A DNA stretch of 64,000 nucleotides from Bacillus sp. 1780r2a1. Its GTDB lineage: Bacteria; Bacillota; Bacilli; Bacillales; Bacillaceae_H. Positions within the stretch are counted from its first letter, which is position 1; every line of letters starts with the position of its first letter. Shown here in pieces: positions 26,518-36,089 of this stretch. Under the pieces are notes generated by a model. The model worked only from the letters and a program-made list of their open reading frames with translations. It was not told the DNA's origin and searched no databases. A program made the translations under genes and the position numbers. The stretch spans positions 1,979,501 through 2,043,500 of the forward strand of contig CP099863.1 in assembly GCA_024134725.1 (NCBI GenBank). Reading direction: 5' to 3'.

Positions 26518-27747
26518 ATGGAGCCAATAAAACAAGCAAAAAAACAGCAACTTTCGCCTGTCCCTAAACTAAACTGGACGCTTATGATGGGAGCAGCCTT
26601 CTTAATGGCCACGTCTGCTATCGGTCCTGGTTTTTTAACTCAAACTACTGTTTTTACTCAAACATTAGCAGCTAGCTTTGGGTTTGTTATTTTAGTTTCA
26701 ATTATTTTAGATATTTTTGCACAAACCAACGTATGGCGAATTATCGCTGTATCTGAAAGAAGAGGACAAGACATTGCTAACATGGTGCTACCAGGACTTG
26801 GCTATGTAATTGCTGGGCTCATTGTGATGGGAGGTCTTGCTTTTAACGTGGGAAACATTGCAGGGGCTGGATTAGGATTAAATGCCTTGTTTGGCATCGC
26901 ACCTGAATACGGAGCGATTGTAAGTGCAATCATTGCAGTAGCAATCTTTTTAATTAAAGAAGCTGGAAAGGCTATGGATCGTTTCACACAGTACGCAGGT
27001 TTTGTCATGATTGGCTTAATGTTTTTTGTAGCGTTTAAAACAGCCCCTCCTGTTGGTGAAGCTGTAGTAAAAACAGTAATGCCCGATACGATTGATATTG
27101 TAGCGATTGTTACGTTAGTAGGTGGAACTGTAGGTGGGTATATTACGTTTGCTGGAGGTCACCGATTATTAGACGCAGGAATAAAAGGTGTTGATGCTCT
27201 ACCACAGGTAACCAAAAGCTCAGTAGTTGGCATTTTAATCACATCTGTTATGCGTATTGCGCTTTTTTTAGCAGTTCTTGGCGTTGTATCACAAGGGCTT
27301 CAAATTGATCCAAGCAATCCACCCGCTTCAGTCTTTCAGTTAGCGGCAGGAAACATTGGCTATAAAATTTTTGGAGTTGTTATGTGGTCAGCGGCTATTA
27401 CCTCTGTTATTGGAGCAGCCTACACATCTGTATCGTTTATTCGTACATTTAGCAAACGATTAGAGCAGCATCATAAATGGGTGATTATTGGTTTTATTAT
27501 TTTATCGACACTTTGCTTTGTAGTTATTGGAAAGCCCGTTAAAGTATTGCTATTAGTTGGCGCAATAAATGGACTCATTTTGCCAATTGCCCTTGGAACG
27601 CTCTTGGTTGCTGCTTACCGAAAAGATATTGTAGGGGATTACAAACATCCTCTTTGGTTAACGGTCTCAGGTAGTCTTGTGGTAATTGTGATGGCACTAA
27701 TGGGAGGATACACATTAATTAATCAACTGCCTTTATTATTTAAATAA
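26518..27747 (+). CDS. ycsG: NRAMP-like transporter (YcsG type)
   Basis: A 409-residue membrane protein with about 11 segments. GPGFLTQTTVF in the first helix replaces the NRAMP metal motif DPGN, and the sixth helix also lacks the MPH motif. It is therefore unlikely to carry transition metals. Its fixed place between pxpA and ycsI, as in the B. subtilis kip operon, suggests it takes up 5-oxoproline or a related substrate. That role is inferred from context. Start ATG 26518 follows AGAGGGG. Confidence 0.85.
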   Translation: MEPIKQAKKQQLSPVPKLNWTLMMGAAFLMATSAIGPGFLTQTTVFTQTLAASFGFVILVSIILDIFAQTNVWRIIAVSERRGQDIANMVLPGLGYVIAGLIVMGGLAFNVGNIAGAGLGLNALFGIAPEYGAIVSAIIAVAIFLIKEAGKAMDRFTQYAGFVMIGLMFFVAFKTAPPVGEAVVKTVMPDTIDIVAIVTLVGGTVGGYITFAGGHRLLDAGIKGVDALPQVTKSSVVGILITSVMRIALFLAVLGVVSQGLQIDPSNPPASVFQLAAGNIGYKIFGVVMWSAAITSVIGAAYTSVSFIRTFSKRLEQHHKWVIIGFIILSTLCFVVIGKPVKVLLLVGAINGLILPIALGTLLVAAYRKDIVGDYKHPLWLTVSGSLVVIVMALMGGYTLINQLPLLFK

Positions 27748-27803
27748 CGGAGCTGGAGGTGAATGGTCTTATTCACCTCCGTATTGTTGAAAGGAGACCA
27801 AAT

Positions 27804-28589
27804 ATGAGTTATGCAGCTGAAACACCAGAAAAAATCCGTAAGCTCATTCGTGAAATGAAAATCACTGGACCAACAGCAGGGATGGCAAATGGATATGCTC
27901 AGGCAAATCTAGCAATCTTAAAACAGGAACATGCGTATGACTTTTTACTATTTTGTCAGCGTAACCCAAAGTCGTGTCCACTGTTAGACGTAACAGAAAT
28001 CGGTTCGCCGTATTTAACCGTTGCCAAAGGAGCAGATATTCGTACGGATTTACCTAAATACCGTGTGTATCGCGAAGGTGTGTTAACAGAAGAGGTAACA
28101 GATATTACATCGCTTTGGGAAGAAGATATGGTAGGTTTCTTGATTGGTTGCAGCTTTACGTTTGAAGACGCTTTGTTAAACAACGGTATACCAGTCCGGC
28201 ATATTGAAGAGAACTGTAATGTTCCTATGTATAAAACCAATATTGAATGCAAATCAGCGGGTTTATTTAAAGGAGTAACGGTTGTAAGTATGCGCCCTAT
28301 GCCTTATCGGGACGTACCTCGCGCGGTGCAGGTGACTTCTCGTTTTCCTTCTGTTCATGGAGGCCCTCTTCATATTGGGAGTCCAAAAGAAATTGGCATT
28401 CAACAGATTGACCAGCCAGACTTTGGTGATGCAGTAACCATTCTTGAAGGAGAAGTACCTGTTTTTTGGGCCTGTGGAGTTACACCACAAGCCGTTGCGA
28501 TGGAGGTTAAGCCATCCATTATGATTACGCACGCTCCAGGACATATGCTCATTACGGATATACGTGATGATGAGCTGGGAATTTTATAA
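27804..28589 (+). CDS. ycsI: YcsI, putative hydro-lyase/D-glutamate cyclase-like protein
   Basis: 261 residues from ATG 27804 (MSYAAETPEKIRK), placed by AAAGGAGA 7 nt upstream; the open frame continues further left without a ribosome site. The family (DUF1445) signatures CQRNPKSCPLLDVTEIG, FLIGCSFTFEDALL and HAPGHMLITDI are present. The mammalian relative converts D-glutamate to 5-oxo-D-proline. A role in interconverting glutamate and oxoproline beside the 5-oxoprolinase genes would be consistent. Confidence 0.88.
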   Translation: MSYAAETPEKIRKLIREMKITGPTAGMANGYAQANLAILKQEHAYDFLLFCQRNPKSCPLLDVTEIGSPYLTVAKGADIRTDLPKYRVYREGVLTEEVTDITSLWEEDMVGFLIGCSFTFEDALLNNGIPVRHIEENCNVPMYKTNIECKSAGLFKGVTVVSMRPMPYRDVPRAVQVTSRFPSVHGGPLHIGSPKEIGIQQIDQPDFGDAVTILEGEVPVFWACGVTPQAVAMEVKPSIMITHAPGHMLITDIRDDELGIL

Positions 28590-28603
28590 ACGAGGTGAAG
28601 AAC

Positions 28604-29353
28604 ATGATTAAAGTAGTAAATAAAAAGAAGACAATCGCAGAGCTTACACCGCTTGGGGATTCCGCAATTGTTGTAACATTCGGTTCAGAAATGAGCGTCG
28701 GTACTCATAAACAAATTATGACGCTTATGATGGCACTTGAAGATACGCCGTTTGAAGGCTTTATCGAAAGTGTCCCTGCATTTACAAACTTAACGATTTT
28801 TTACGACCCGCTTATTGTCTATCAAACGTATCAAATGCAAGGTTCATCTTTAACATCTCCTTTTAAAATTGTCTCGGGTTTAGTAGAAAAAAAGCTTGCT
28901 AGTTTACCAGACGATAAAGATCAAACTTCTTCAACTGTAGAAATACCAGTTTGTTATGGTGGTAAATACGGACCAGATTTACAGGACGTAGCGAAGATTA
29001 ATAATTTGACTCCTGATGAAGTTGTATCTATTCATTCGAGTGGCGAATACCTCGTATATATGGTCGGATTTGCACCAGGATTCCCATTCTTAGGCGGCAT
29101 GTCAGAGAAAATTAAGGCGCCGAGAAGGCCTTCTCCTCGCTCCAATATTCCAAAAGGATCTGTTGGGATTGCAGGAATGCAAACAGGCGTTTATCCAATC
29201 TCTACACCTGGAGGATGGCAGCTAATTGGTCAAACACCAAAGCCTTTGTTCTTACCAGAGCAAAATCCGCCTAGTTTACTTGAAGCAGGCAATATCGTCA
29301 AGTTCATCCCTATTACAGAGCGTGAATTCTTAAATTTTACAAAGGAGAGATAA
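28604..29353 (+). CDS. pxpB: 5-oxoprolinase subunit B (KipI)
   Basis: 249 residues from ATG 28604, six nt after GAGGTGA; an in-frame GTG at 28595 overlaps that site. The N-terminal lobe begins LTPLGDSAIVVTFG. The cyclophilin-like C-terminal lobe has the family string VYMVGFAPGFPFLGGM near 150 and SVGIAGMQTGVYPISTPGGWQLIG near 190. In B. subtilis KipI also inhibits the sporulation kinase KinA in vitro, but the primary role is as an oxoprolinase subunit. The pxpC start follows after 2 nt. Confidence 0.93.
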   Translation: MIKVVNKKKTIAELTPLGDSAIVVTFGSEMSVGTHKQIMTLMMALEDTPFEGFIESVPAFTNLTIFYDPLIVYQTYQMQGSSLTSPFKIVSGLVEKKLASLPDDKDQTSSTVEIPVCYGGKYGPDLQDVAKINNLTPDEVVSIHSSGEYLVYMVGFAPGFPFLGGMSEKIKAPRRPSPRSNIPKGSVGIAGMQTGVYPISTPGGWQLIGQTPKPLFLPEQNPPSLLEAGNIVKFIPITEREFLNFTKER

Positions 29354-29355
29354 GC

Positions 29356-30339
29356 ATGAGCATAAAGGTCTTAAAACCAGGTTTACTAACGACTATACAA
29401 GACTTAGGACGAACTGGTTTCCAAAAACACGGTGTCTTAGTGAGCGGAGTTATGGATACGTATTCTTTACGCGTAGCAAATCTGTTAGTTGCAAACGATG
29501 AAAAAGAAGCTTGTTTAGAAATGACTTTAATGGGTCCAACACTTGAATTTGAAAAAGATTGTGTAATCGCTATCACTGGTGGCGATTTGGCACCCAACAT
29601 TAACAATGAGCCTGTACACATGTGGAAGCCGATTTACGTATCAAAAGGAAGTACCCTTCAATTTGGACCCTGTAAAAAAGGATGTCGAGCTTATTTAGCA
29701 GTAAAAGGTGGATTTTCAATATCTCCTGTTATGAATAGTAAAAGTACATATTTACGTGGTGAGTTAGGTGGTTACAAAGGGCGCGCATTACAAGCAAACG
29801 ATGTAATTAAATTCACTACTTCTCAACAGCAGCATGTAAAGGTGGCAAGTCATGTACATATGCCAAACTGGTATGTGAATTTTCACGAGCGCTTATCGTT
29901 TGAAAAAAAGCCGATTATCCGTGTAATAAAAGGCAGTCAATTTGATTTGTTTACTAAAGAAAGTCAACATGCATTTAGTGAGCAAGCCTTTAAAGTTAGT
30001 ACTCAATCAGATCGTATGGGCTATCGAATTGCAGGTCCTGAGCTTGCACTTAGTGAAAAAGTAGAGTTGCTATCAGAAGCCGTAACGAATGGATCCATTC
30101 AAGTACCGCCAGATGGAAATCCAATCATTCTATTAGCAGATCGACAAACAACGGGTGGCTATCCAAAAATTGCTCAGGTCATCACGGCTGACTTGCCAAT
30201 TCTAGCTCAGGTAAAGCCTGGGGAAAGCATTTATTTTCAATATATTACGCTAGAAGAAGCTGAACAAATTTATTTAGAGAACGAAAAAACTATGAAGCAG
30301 TTAGCGTGTTCAATTGCACTTTATCAAAAAGAAGCTTAA
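29356..30339 (+). CDS. pxpC: 5-oxoprolinase subunit C (KipA)
   Basis: 327 residues, full length for the biotin-dependent carboxylase-like family. Signatures are LLTTIQDLGRTGFQKHGVLVSGVMD at the N-terminus, a TQSDRMGYRIAGPEL segment near 215-230 and ILLADRQTTGGYPKIAQV near 258. AAAGGAG precedes ATG 29356. PxpB and PxpC form the complex that acts with PxpA on 5-oxoproline. Confidence 0.94.
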   Translation: MSIKVLKPGLLTTIQDLGRTGFQKHGVLVSGVMDTYSLRVANLLVANDEKEACLEMTLMGPTLEFEKDCVIAITGGDLAPNINNEPVHMWKPIYVSKGSTLQFGPCKKGCRAYLAVKGGFSISPVMNSKSTYLRGELGGYKGRALQANDVIKFTTSQQQHVKVASHVHMPNWYVNFHERLSFEKKPIIRVIKGSQFDLFTKESQHAFSEQAFKVSTQSDRMGYRIAGPELALSEKVELLSEAVTNGSIQVPPDGNPIILLADRQTTGGYPKIAQVITADLPILAQVKPGESIYFQYITLEEAEQIYLENEKTMKQLACSIALYQKEA

Positions 30340-30361
30340 AAAAGCAAAAGGAGAGAAAAGA

Positions 30362-30799
30362 ATGATTAACACTGCGGAGTTAAAAGAGGTTATATCTTTA
30401 ATGAATGAAGGCGGCATTCAAAAACTACATGTGGAACATGATGGAACAAAGATTGTTCTCGATAAATCACTAACGAAAGAGGAAACAAAAGTAATACCCC
30501 CTAGCAAATCCAATGAGATAGAACCCACGTCTCCATTAAAAAATGAAGAGGTATCAAAATCAGTTCATGAAGTTCGTTCTCCTATGGTTGGAACATTTTA
30601 TTCTTCTCATGAACAAGGAGCTTCACCTTTTGTTTCTGAAGGGAATAAAGTCAATGCTAACGATATCGTCTGTATCGTAGAGGCAATGAAGCTTTTTAAT
30701 GAAGTAGAAGCGGGAATCGAAGGAGAAATTGTAGAGGTTCTTGTGAAAGACGGGGACATTGTCGAATACGACCAGCCTCTATTTTTAATCAAGCAATGA
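30362..30799 (+). CDS. biotin carboxyl carrier protein (AccB-like), kip-operon copy
   Basis: 145 residues from ATG 30362 (AAAGGAG 7 nt upstream; the frame runs on into pxpC without a start signal). A biotinyl domain at the C-terminus carries VEAMKLFNEVEA, where the Lys is biotinylated. An acidic, Pro-rich linker precedes it, as in AccB. It is the partner of the next gene, and is probably a dedicated copy because the housekeeping accBC operon would lie elsewhere. Confidence 0.92.
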   Translation: MINTAELKEVISLMNEGGIQKLHVEHDGTKIVLDKSLTKEETKVIPPSKSNEIEPTSPLKNEEVSKSVHEVRSPMVGTFYSSHEQGASPFVSEGNKVNANDIVCIVEAMKLFNEVEAGIEGEIVEVLVKDGDIVEYDQPLFLIKQ

Positions 30800-30820
30800 G
30801 GGCTAATAAGGAGTGAGATC

Positions 30821-32185
30821 ATGTTTAAAAAAGTGTTGATTGCTAACAGAGGAGAGATTGCTGTTCGTGTGATTCGCGCATGTAAGGAACTTGGCATCAA
30901 AACTGTAGCCGTGTATTCTACTGGAGACCGTGATGCTCTTCATGTGCAGATGGCTGATGAAGCATACTGTATCGGTGGAAAAAGCCCTAAAGACAGCTAT
31001 TTAAACAGTAAAAGCATCATCAGCGCAGCGGACGTTTCGCATGCAGATGCAATTCATCCTGGATATGGCTTTTTATCTGAAAGTGCACAGTTTGCAGATG
31101 CTTGCCTGGAGTATGGGCTAACGTTTATTGGTCCCTCATCTCAGGCAATCTTAGATATGGGTGCTAAATCAAAGGCGCGTGATACTATGAAGCGAGCCAA
31201 CGTACCAATTGTACCAGGGAGCGACGGTTTAATTAAAGGCAGTAAAGAGGCCGCTGAGATTGCAAAAGAAATTGGTTACCCTGTCATCGTGAAAGCGTCT
31301 GCTGGTGGAGGCGGTAAAGGAATGCGAACGGCTTTTAATGAAGAAGAACTTCACAAAGCAGTCCGTCAAGCTCAGCAAGAAGCAGAAAAAGCGTTTGGAG
31401 ATAAAGGAGTGTACTTAGAAAAGTTTATTGAAGACCCTCGTCATGTTGAAATTCAAATTTTAGCCGACAAGCATGGGCATGTTATTCACTTAGGAGAACG
31501 AGATTGCTCTATCCAAAGACGCCACCAAAAGCTCATTGAAGAGTCACCATCACCAGCGCTTAACGAAAAGCTACGAAACGAGATGGGAGACGCTGCTGTG
31601 AAAGCTGCCAAAGCAGTGAACTACTATGGTGTGGGTACGGTTGAGTTTTTACTTGATAAACACGGTGCATTTTATTTTATGGAAATGAATACGCGCATTC
31701 AGGTTGAGCATCCAGTAACCGAGTTAGTAACAGGCGTAGATTTGATTAAAGAGCAAATTACAGTTGCGGCAGGTTATCCACTACCCTTCACACAGGAAAA
31801 CATTACTTTTTCTGGATGTGCAATCGAGTGTCGTATAAATGCGGAAAATCCTTGGCGTGACTTTATGCCGTCACCCGGAACTGTAACAGGCTACATTCCA
31901 CCTGGAGGATTTGGGGTGCGCGTAGATAGCGCAGTATATGCAGGGTATACCATTCCGCCTTTTTATGATTCGATGATTGCTAAAGTTATTGTTTACGGAA
32001 AAAACCGTACGGAAGCAATTCAGCGCATGAAGCGTGCACTCAGTGAGTTTTATATTACAGGAGTGCAAACAACAATACCGTTTCACTTATCTCTTCTAGA
32101 ACACGAAAAATTTGTGGAAGGAGATTTTACAACGAAGTTTTTGGACATGTATGAGATTCATCCACAGCAGGTAGCAACTTCATAA
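30821..32185 (+). CDS. biotin carboxylase (AccC-like), kip-operon copy
   Basis: 454 residues, standard AccC size. It has an ATP-grasp fold with [20 protein letters not shown] at the N-terminus, [12 protein letters not shown] near 160 (glycine-rich lid), HVEIQILAD, and [14 protein letters not shown] near 288. It carboxylates biotin on the upstream carrier with ATP and bicarbonate. No carboxyltransferase subunits follow, so the acceptor of the carboxyl group in this operon is unknown. A terminator lies just after the stop. Confidence 0.93.
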   Translation: MFKKVLIANRGEIAVRVIRACKELGIKTVAVYSTGDRDALHVQMADEAYCIGGKSPKDSYLNSKSIISAADVSHADAIHPGYGFLSESAQFADACLEYGLTFIGPSSQAILDMGAKSKARDTMKRANVPIVPGSDGLIKGSKEAAEIAKEIGYPVIVKASAGGGGKGMRTAFNEEELHKAVRQAQQEAEKAFGDKGVYLEKFIEDPRHVEIQILADKHGHVIHLGERDCSIQRRHQKLIEESPSPALNEKLRNEMGDAAVKAAKAVNYYGVGTVEFLLDKHGAFYFMEMNTRIQVEHPVTELVTGVDLIKEQITVAAGYPLPFTQENITFSGCAIECRINAENPWRDFMPSPGTVTGYIPPGGFGVRVDSAVYAGYTIPPFYDSMIAKVIVYGKNRTEAIQRMKRALSEFYITGVQTTIPFHLSLLEHEKFVEGDFTTKFLDMYEIHPQQVATS

Positions 32186-32189
32186 ATAG

Positions 32190-32228
32190 TAAAAGAAGGC
32201 ACCTTTCTATAGGGTGCTTTCTTTCTTA
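32190..32228 (+). terminator. kip/pxp operon terminator
   Basis: AAAGAAGGCACC pairs with GGGTGCTTTCTTT with a short loop; it separates the operon from kipR. Confidence 0.75.
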
Positions 32229-32342
32229 TTTATATCTAATTAAACGTGAAAAAACATCCTAAAATAAGGTGCTTTCCATTAGTTTGTTGTATAATAAAAC
32301 AAAGATTGTGAAAATATGTTCAAATTAAAGGAGAGCGTGAGT

Positions 32343-33122
32343 ATGCAAGATAAAAATAAAACGGTTATGAAATCGATGAGCATTCTAACGCTGTTCATTG
32401 ATTACCCTCGCCTTACATTTAACGAATTAATGGATAAGACAAATATTCCTAAAACATCACTTCACCGAATGCTTGGGTCTTTAGAAGAAATGGGCTTTTT
32501 AACGAAAGATCCATATGGTCACTATGAACTTGGCCTTCTTTTTTTACAGTTTGGTCAGCTTGTAGCCGATCGGCTCGATGTTAGAGGGCTTGCGCTACCT
32601 ATTATGCAAGCGCTTCGCGATGAAGTGGAAGAAGCTGTTAACCTGATTGTTCGCGATGGAGATCAAGCGATGTATATTGAAAAGATTGAAGCTGTGCATC
32701 CCGTGCGTCTGTATACCTCGATTGGACGAAAATCACCTCTTTACGCTGGTGCATGTTCTCGCATCATTCTATCTTTTCTATCGTCTGAAGAACAGCAGCG
32801 TTATTTAGAAATAACTGATTTACAACCAATAGGGATAGGCACAATTACCGACAAAGAAAAATTAAATGAAGAGCTTCATAAAGCACGTGTAAACGGCTAT
32901 ACAATTAGTCATTCTGAACTAGAAGACTATACAACAGCAGTTTCAGCTCCAATCTTTAACCATAAAGGCGAAATTGCAGCTGGAATTAGCGTTGCGGGAA
33001 TTGATGCACATTTTAATGAAGAAAGAATGCCGTTTTTAATAAAAAAAGTAACAGCGGCTGCAGCGGAGATTTCTGCAAAACTAGGATATATTCCTCAGCA
33101 CACATCTCCATTTGCGCAGTAA
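32343..33122 (+). CDS. kipR: IclR family regulator (KipR-like)
   Basis: 259 residues from ATG 32343, 8 nt after AAAGGAGA. The N-terminal winged helix (about 5-65) contains LTFNELMDKTNIPKTSLHRMLGSLEEMGFL. The IclR effector domain follows, with YIEKIEAVHPVRLYTSIGRKSPLYAGACSR and GEIAAGISVAGI. In B. subtilis KipR represses the kip operon. Here it has its own TATAAT-containing upstream region after a terminator, so it is uncoupled from the operon it probably controls. The HemD-like gene follows after 25 nt. Confidence 0.88.
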   Translation: MQDKNKTVMKSMSILTLFIDYPRLTFNELMDKTNIPKTSLHRMLGSLEEMGFLTKDPYGHYELGLLFLQFGQLVADRLDVRGLALPIMQALRDEVEEAVNLIVRDGDQAMYIEKIEAVHPVRLYTSIGRKSPLYAGACSRIILSFLSSEEQQRYLEITDLQPIGIGTITDKEKLNEELHKARVNGYTISHSELEDYTTAVSAPIFNHKGEIAAGISVAGIDAHFNEERMPFLIKKVTAAAAEISAKLGYIPQHTSPFAQ

Positions 33123-33147
33123 TTTACATAAACGGAGGAGTTTACGA

Positions 33148-33963
33148 ATGAGACGATTAGAAGGAAAAAGAGTTGCTCTTGCTGGTCAGCGAAAAGTAGA
33201 GGCCATCAAAAAAATCGTAGAAAACTTAGGTGGAATTGCTCTTATTAGACCGGCACAAGGAACCATTTTTTTAGATGACACTCATCTTGAAGAAGATGTA
33301 AAAGAACTTGTTCAAGGTGCGTACGATTGGTTTATTTTCACTACGGGTATTGGTACGGAAATCTTGTACAATACGGCTGATAAAATGGGGCTAGCTTCCC
33401 AATTTTTAGCTGCATTAAAAAACGCTAAAATTGGAGCCCGCGGCTATAAAACCATTAATATGTTAAAGAAATTAGGCCTTACACCAACTGTTCGTGATGA
33501 TGATGGCAGTACAGCTGGTCTCGTTCGAGAATTGCAGAGCCACTCGTTTGATGGGTGTAAAGTTGCGCTTCAGCTTCATGGAGACCCGGCTCCAGCTTTA
33601 ATGAACTTTTTAAATGAACAAAATGCAAATGCCAAGGATATTCTTCCTTATAAGCACATTCCTCCTAAACCTGACGTGATGGAGCAACTGTTAGATGAAA
33701 TACTAACTAGGAAGGTAGACGCAGTCAATTTTACAAGTGCCCCGCAGCCTCGTAACCTTTTTTCGTTTGCGCGTGAAAAAGGAAAGGAACAAGAGGTTTT
33801 AGAAGCATTTGAGACAGACGTTGTGGCTTTATCCGTTGGAAAAGTAACGGCTGCAGCGTTAAACGAACAAGGTGTGAAGCGCGTGGTCGTTCCGCTACAA
33901 GAACGAATGGGGAGTGCGATTGTAGCCCTAGAGCAATACTATGAGCAAACTATAGAGAAATAA
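33148..33963 (+). CDS. uroporphyrinogen-III synthase-like protein
   Basis: 271 residues from ATG 33148 (GGAGGAG 8 nt upstream). The HemD fold is suggested by a paired-domain layout: KRVALAGQRKVEAIKKIVENLGG and IRPAQGTIFLDD, then DWFIFTTGIGTEIL, and late NFTSAPQPRNLFSFA with VVALSVGKVTAAALNEQGVK. Tetrapyrrole genes are absent nearby. The kipR context suggests a side role or a solitary paralogue, so catalysis on hydroxymethylbilane is not certain. Confidence 0.78.
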   Translation: MRRLEGKRVALAGQRKVEAIKKIVENLGGIALIRPAQGTIFLDDTHLEEDVKELVQGAYDWFIFTTGIGTEILYNTADKMGLASQFLAALKNAKIGARGYKTINMLKKLGLTPTVRDDDGSTAGLVRELQSHSFDGCKVALQLHGDPAPALMNFLNEQNANAKDILPYKHIPPKPDVMEQLLDEILTRKVDAVNFTSAPQPRNLFSFAREKGKEQEVLEAFETDVVALSVGKVTAAALNEQGVKRVVVPLQERMGSAIVALEQYYEQTIEK

Positions 33964-33966
33964 TCA

Positions 33967-33999
33967 GGAAAATAGTACGCGTTTGCGTGCTATTTTTTT
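33967..33999 (+). terminator. terminator after the HemD-like gene
   Basis: AATAGTACGC pairs with GCGTGCTATT (one G-T pair), followed by seven T residues. Confidence 0.75.
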
Positions 34000-34026
34000 C
34001 TTGTATTTCACTAAGTCTTCCAATTA

Positions 34027-34043
34027 TGAAATGAAATTGTAAT
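34027..34043 (+). promoter_or_regulatory. WalR-like box of the cwlO-like gene
   Basis: TGAAAT-GAAAT-TGTAAT matches the WalR consensus TGTWAH-N5-TGTWAH with a single mismatch. A TATAAT (-10) lies at 34066-34071, which centres the box about 43 bp upstream of the start of transcription. Confidence 0.55.
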
Positions 34044-34167
34044 ATTTCATATAAATACATCGTGGTATAATTTTCGTAGTAAAAGACTATTTTTAGCTAT
34101 TTTTCGACAATAATAGTTCGATATATACATAGATGATTAGACAGATGAAGTAATGGAGGAGTTTAAA

Positions 34168-35493
34168 GTGAATAAAAAAGCTATTTTTGCCAATGCCGCA
34201 GTTGTTTTAGGATTATCAAGCGTGTTTTCAACTGAAGCATTCGCCTCAACGATAAATGAAATGGAAAGCCAAAAAACAACAATTCAACAAGAGAAAGAAG
34301 AACTGCAAGGGAAAATTTCCAGTGCAAACGAAGAAAAAAAACGCTTGGAAAAAGAACAAAGCAGCTTATCAGCTCAGTTGGAGCGTTTAAAACTAGCAGC
34401 TAAGGAAAATGAAAAGAAAGTAGCAGACACAGAAGACAGCATTAAGCAGACAACTAAGAAAATAGACAGCCTTCAAAAAGACATTGATATGTTAAATGAG
34501 AAGCTTGAAGAACGAAACCAAATTTTAGCGGAGCGTGCAAAAGCACTTCAAGAAGCTGGGGGAAGTGTTGATTACGTTCAAGTCCTTCTTGGTTCCAAAA
34601 GCTTTTCTGACTTTGTTGATCGCTCGGTAGCCGTGTCAACAATTATTAACGCAGACCGTGATATTTTAAAAGAAACAAAAGAAATGCAGGATGAAGTAGC
34701 AGAGAAACAATCTTCTATAAAAGGTAAGTTAAAAGACCTTGAAGCGATGAAAGAAGAGTTAAACGGTATTAACGAATACTTAGTTGAACAAAAAGCTGAG
34801 CAAGAGACACTTTCTGCTCAATTGAATGATAAGAAATCAGAAAACGAGCAACAGGTAGCATCTTTAACTGAACAAGAGACGGATTTATCAACTCAAGAAC
34901 AATCATTAACAGACAGCATTGCTGCTGAAAAGCAAAGAGAGCAAGAACAAAAAGAAGCAGCTGAAAAAGCTGAACAGCAGGTATCTATAGCTTCAAGCCA
35001 AACGATTGCTGAAAAAGCCGCTCCCGCTCAAGATAATGAAAATCCAAATCCTACACCAAAAGCTACTGTAGAAGCACCAGCGGCTAAGTCAGCTCCTGCT
35101 GCATCTCATTCCAATGTTGCAACCGTAGGAAACAAATGGATTGGCAATTCTGCATACGTATTTGGTGGAGGTCGTACGCAAGCGGATATTAACCGTGGAT
35201 TCTTTGACTGTTCATCGTTTGTACACTGGGCATATTCACAAGTAGGTGTTGAGCTAGGACCTCGTGGCTATGTAAGCACTGAAACATTAAAGCGTGCGGG
35301 CACACAAATTTCTGCAACGCAAATGCAGCCTGGCGACCTTGTCTTCTTCAATACCTATAAAACTGATGGACATGTTGGCATTTATGTAGGAAATGGTAAG
35401 TTCATCGGTGCTCAAAGCAAAGGCGTTGGCATTGCAGATATGACTCAAGGTTATTGGAAACAAAAATTCAACGGCCGTGTTGTTCGTATTTAA
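34168..35493 (+). CDS. cwlO: CwlO-like peptidoglycan D,L-endopeptidase
   Basis: 441 residues from GTG 34168, 6 nt after GGAGGAG. A signal peptide (VNKKAIFANAAVVLGLSSVFSTEAFA) leads into a long coiled coil (about 28-270, rich in Glu, Lys, Gln). A Pro/Ala linker follows, then a C-terminal NlpC/P60 domain with Cys348 (FDCSSF) and His402 (GHVGIY). CwlO cuts the stem peptide for cell elongation, and its coiled coil binds the FtsEX/SweDC complex. The WalR-like box upstream supports this identity. Confidence 0.85.
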   Translation: MNKKAIFANAAVVLGLSSVFSTEAFASTINEMESQKTTIQQEKEELQGKISSANEEKKRLEKEQSSLSAQLERLKLAAKENEKKVADTEDSIKQTTKKIDSLQKDIDMLNEKLEERNQILAERAKALQEAGGSVDYVQVLLGSKSFSDFVDRSVAVSTIINADRDILKETKEMQDEVAEKQSSIKGKLKDLEAMKEELNGINEYLVEQKAEQETLSAQLNDKKSENEQQVASLTEQETDLSTQEQSLTDSIAAEKQREQEQKEAAEKAEQQVSIASSQTIAEKAAPAQDNENPNPTPKATVEAPAAKSAPAASHSNVATVGNKWIGNSAYVFGGGRTQADINRGFFDCSSFVHWAYSQVGVELGPRGYVSTETLKRAGTQISATQMQPGDLVFFNTYKTDGHVGIYVGNGKFIGAQSKGVGIADMTQGYWKQKFNGRVVRI

Positions 35494-35504
35494 CGTATAA
35501 TTTT

Positions 35505-35541
35505 CTAAAAAATCATTCATACTAGATGGATGATTTTTTTA
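35505..35541 (+). terminator. terminator after the cwlO-like gene
   Basis: AAAAATCATTCAT pairs with ATGGATGATTTTTTT; it ends just before the mug ribosome site. Confidence 0.7.
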
Positions 35542-35552
35542 GGAGGTACGGC

Positions 35553-36056
35553 ATGGATTTAGTACAAGATTGCATTAAGAAAGACTTACGAATTCTATTT
35601 GTGGGTTTTAATCCGAGCATTCGATCAAGTGAGACAGGCTATCACTTTGCGCACCCTCGCAATCGATTTTGGAACATTTTATACAAGTCTGGATTAACGC
35701 CACGACTTTATAAGCCTGAAGAAGATGTAGATTTACTGAATCTTGGCTATGGCCTTACAAATATTGTGGATCGTCCTACAAAAGCTGCTGCAGAAATCAC
35801 CAAAGAAGAATACGAAGAAGGACGAAAGCAGCTCGCTCATAAAATTCGTACGTATCATCCAAAAGTCGTTTGTTTTGTTGGCAAAGGCGTCTATGAACAG
35901 TACAGTAAACGTAGAAACGTTCCTTGGGGAATTCAAGAGGTTCCAGTTATTGAAGGAACACTTGACTTCGTGGCACCTTCCTCAAGCGGCTTAGTACGAA
36001 TGAAAGTAGACGATATCGTGGCTATTTACCGAGAGTTAGCAGATTTTTTCTACTAA
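35553..36056 (+). CDS. mug: G/U mismatch-specific DNA glycosylase
   Basis: 167 residues from ATG 35553, after AGGAGG. It has the MUG/TDG family motifs GFNPSIRSSETGYHFAHPRNRFW (about 15-37, with the catalytic Asn in GFNP) and APSSSGLVRM (near 144). The enzyme removes uracil or thymine mispaired with guanine, the first step of base excision repair. It lies between the cwlO-like gene and the C-N hydrolase, possibly cotranscribed with the latter (33-nt gap). Confidence 0.92.
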   Translation: MDLVQDCIKKDLRILFVGFNPSIRSSETGYHFAHPRNRFWNILYKSGLTPRLYKPEEDVDLLNLGYGLTNIVDRPTKAAAEITKEEYEEGRKQLAHKIRTYHPKVVCFVGKGVYEQYSKRRNVPWGIQEVPVIEGTLDFVAPSSSGLVRMKVDDIVAIYRELADFFY

Positions 36057-36089
36057 AAAAAGACGAATAAGTTTGGGAAGGAGGAACCT

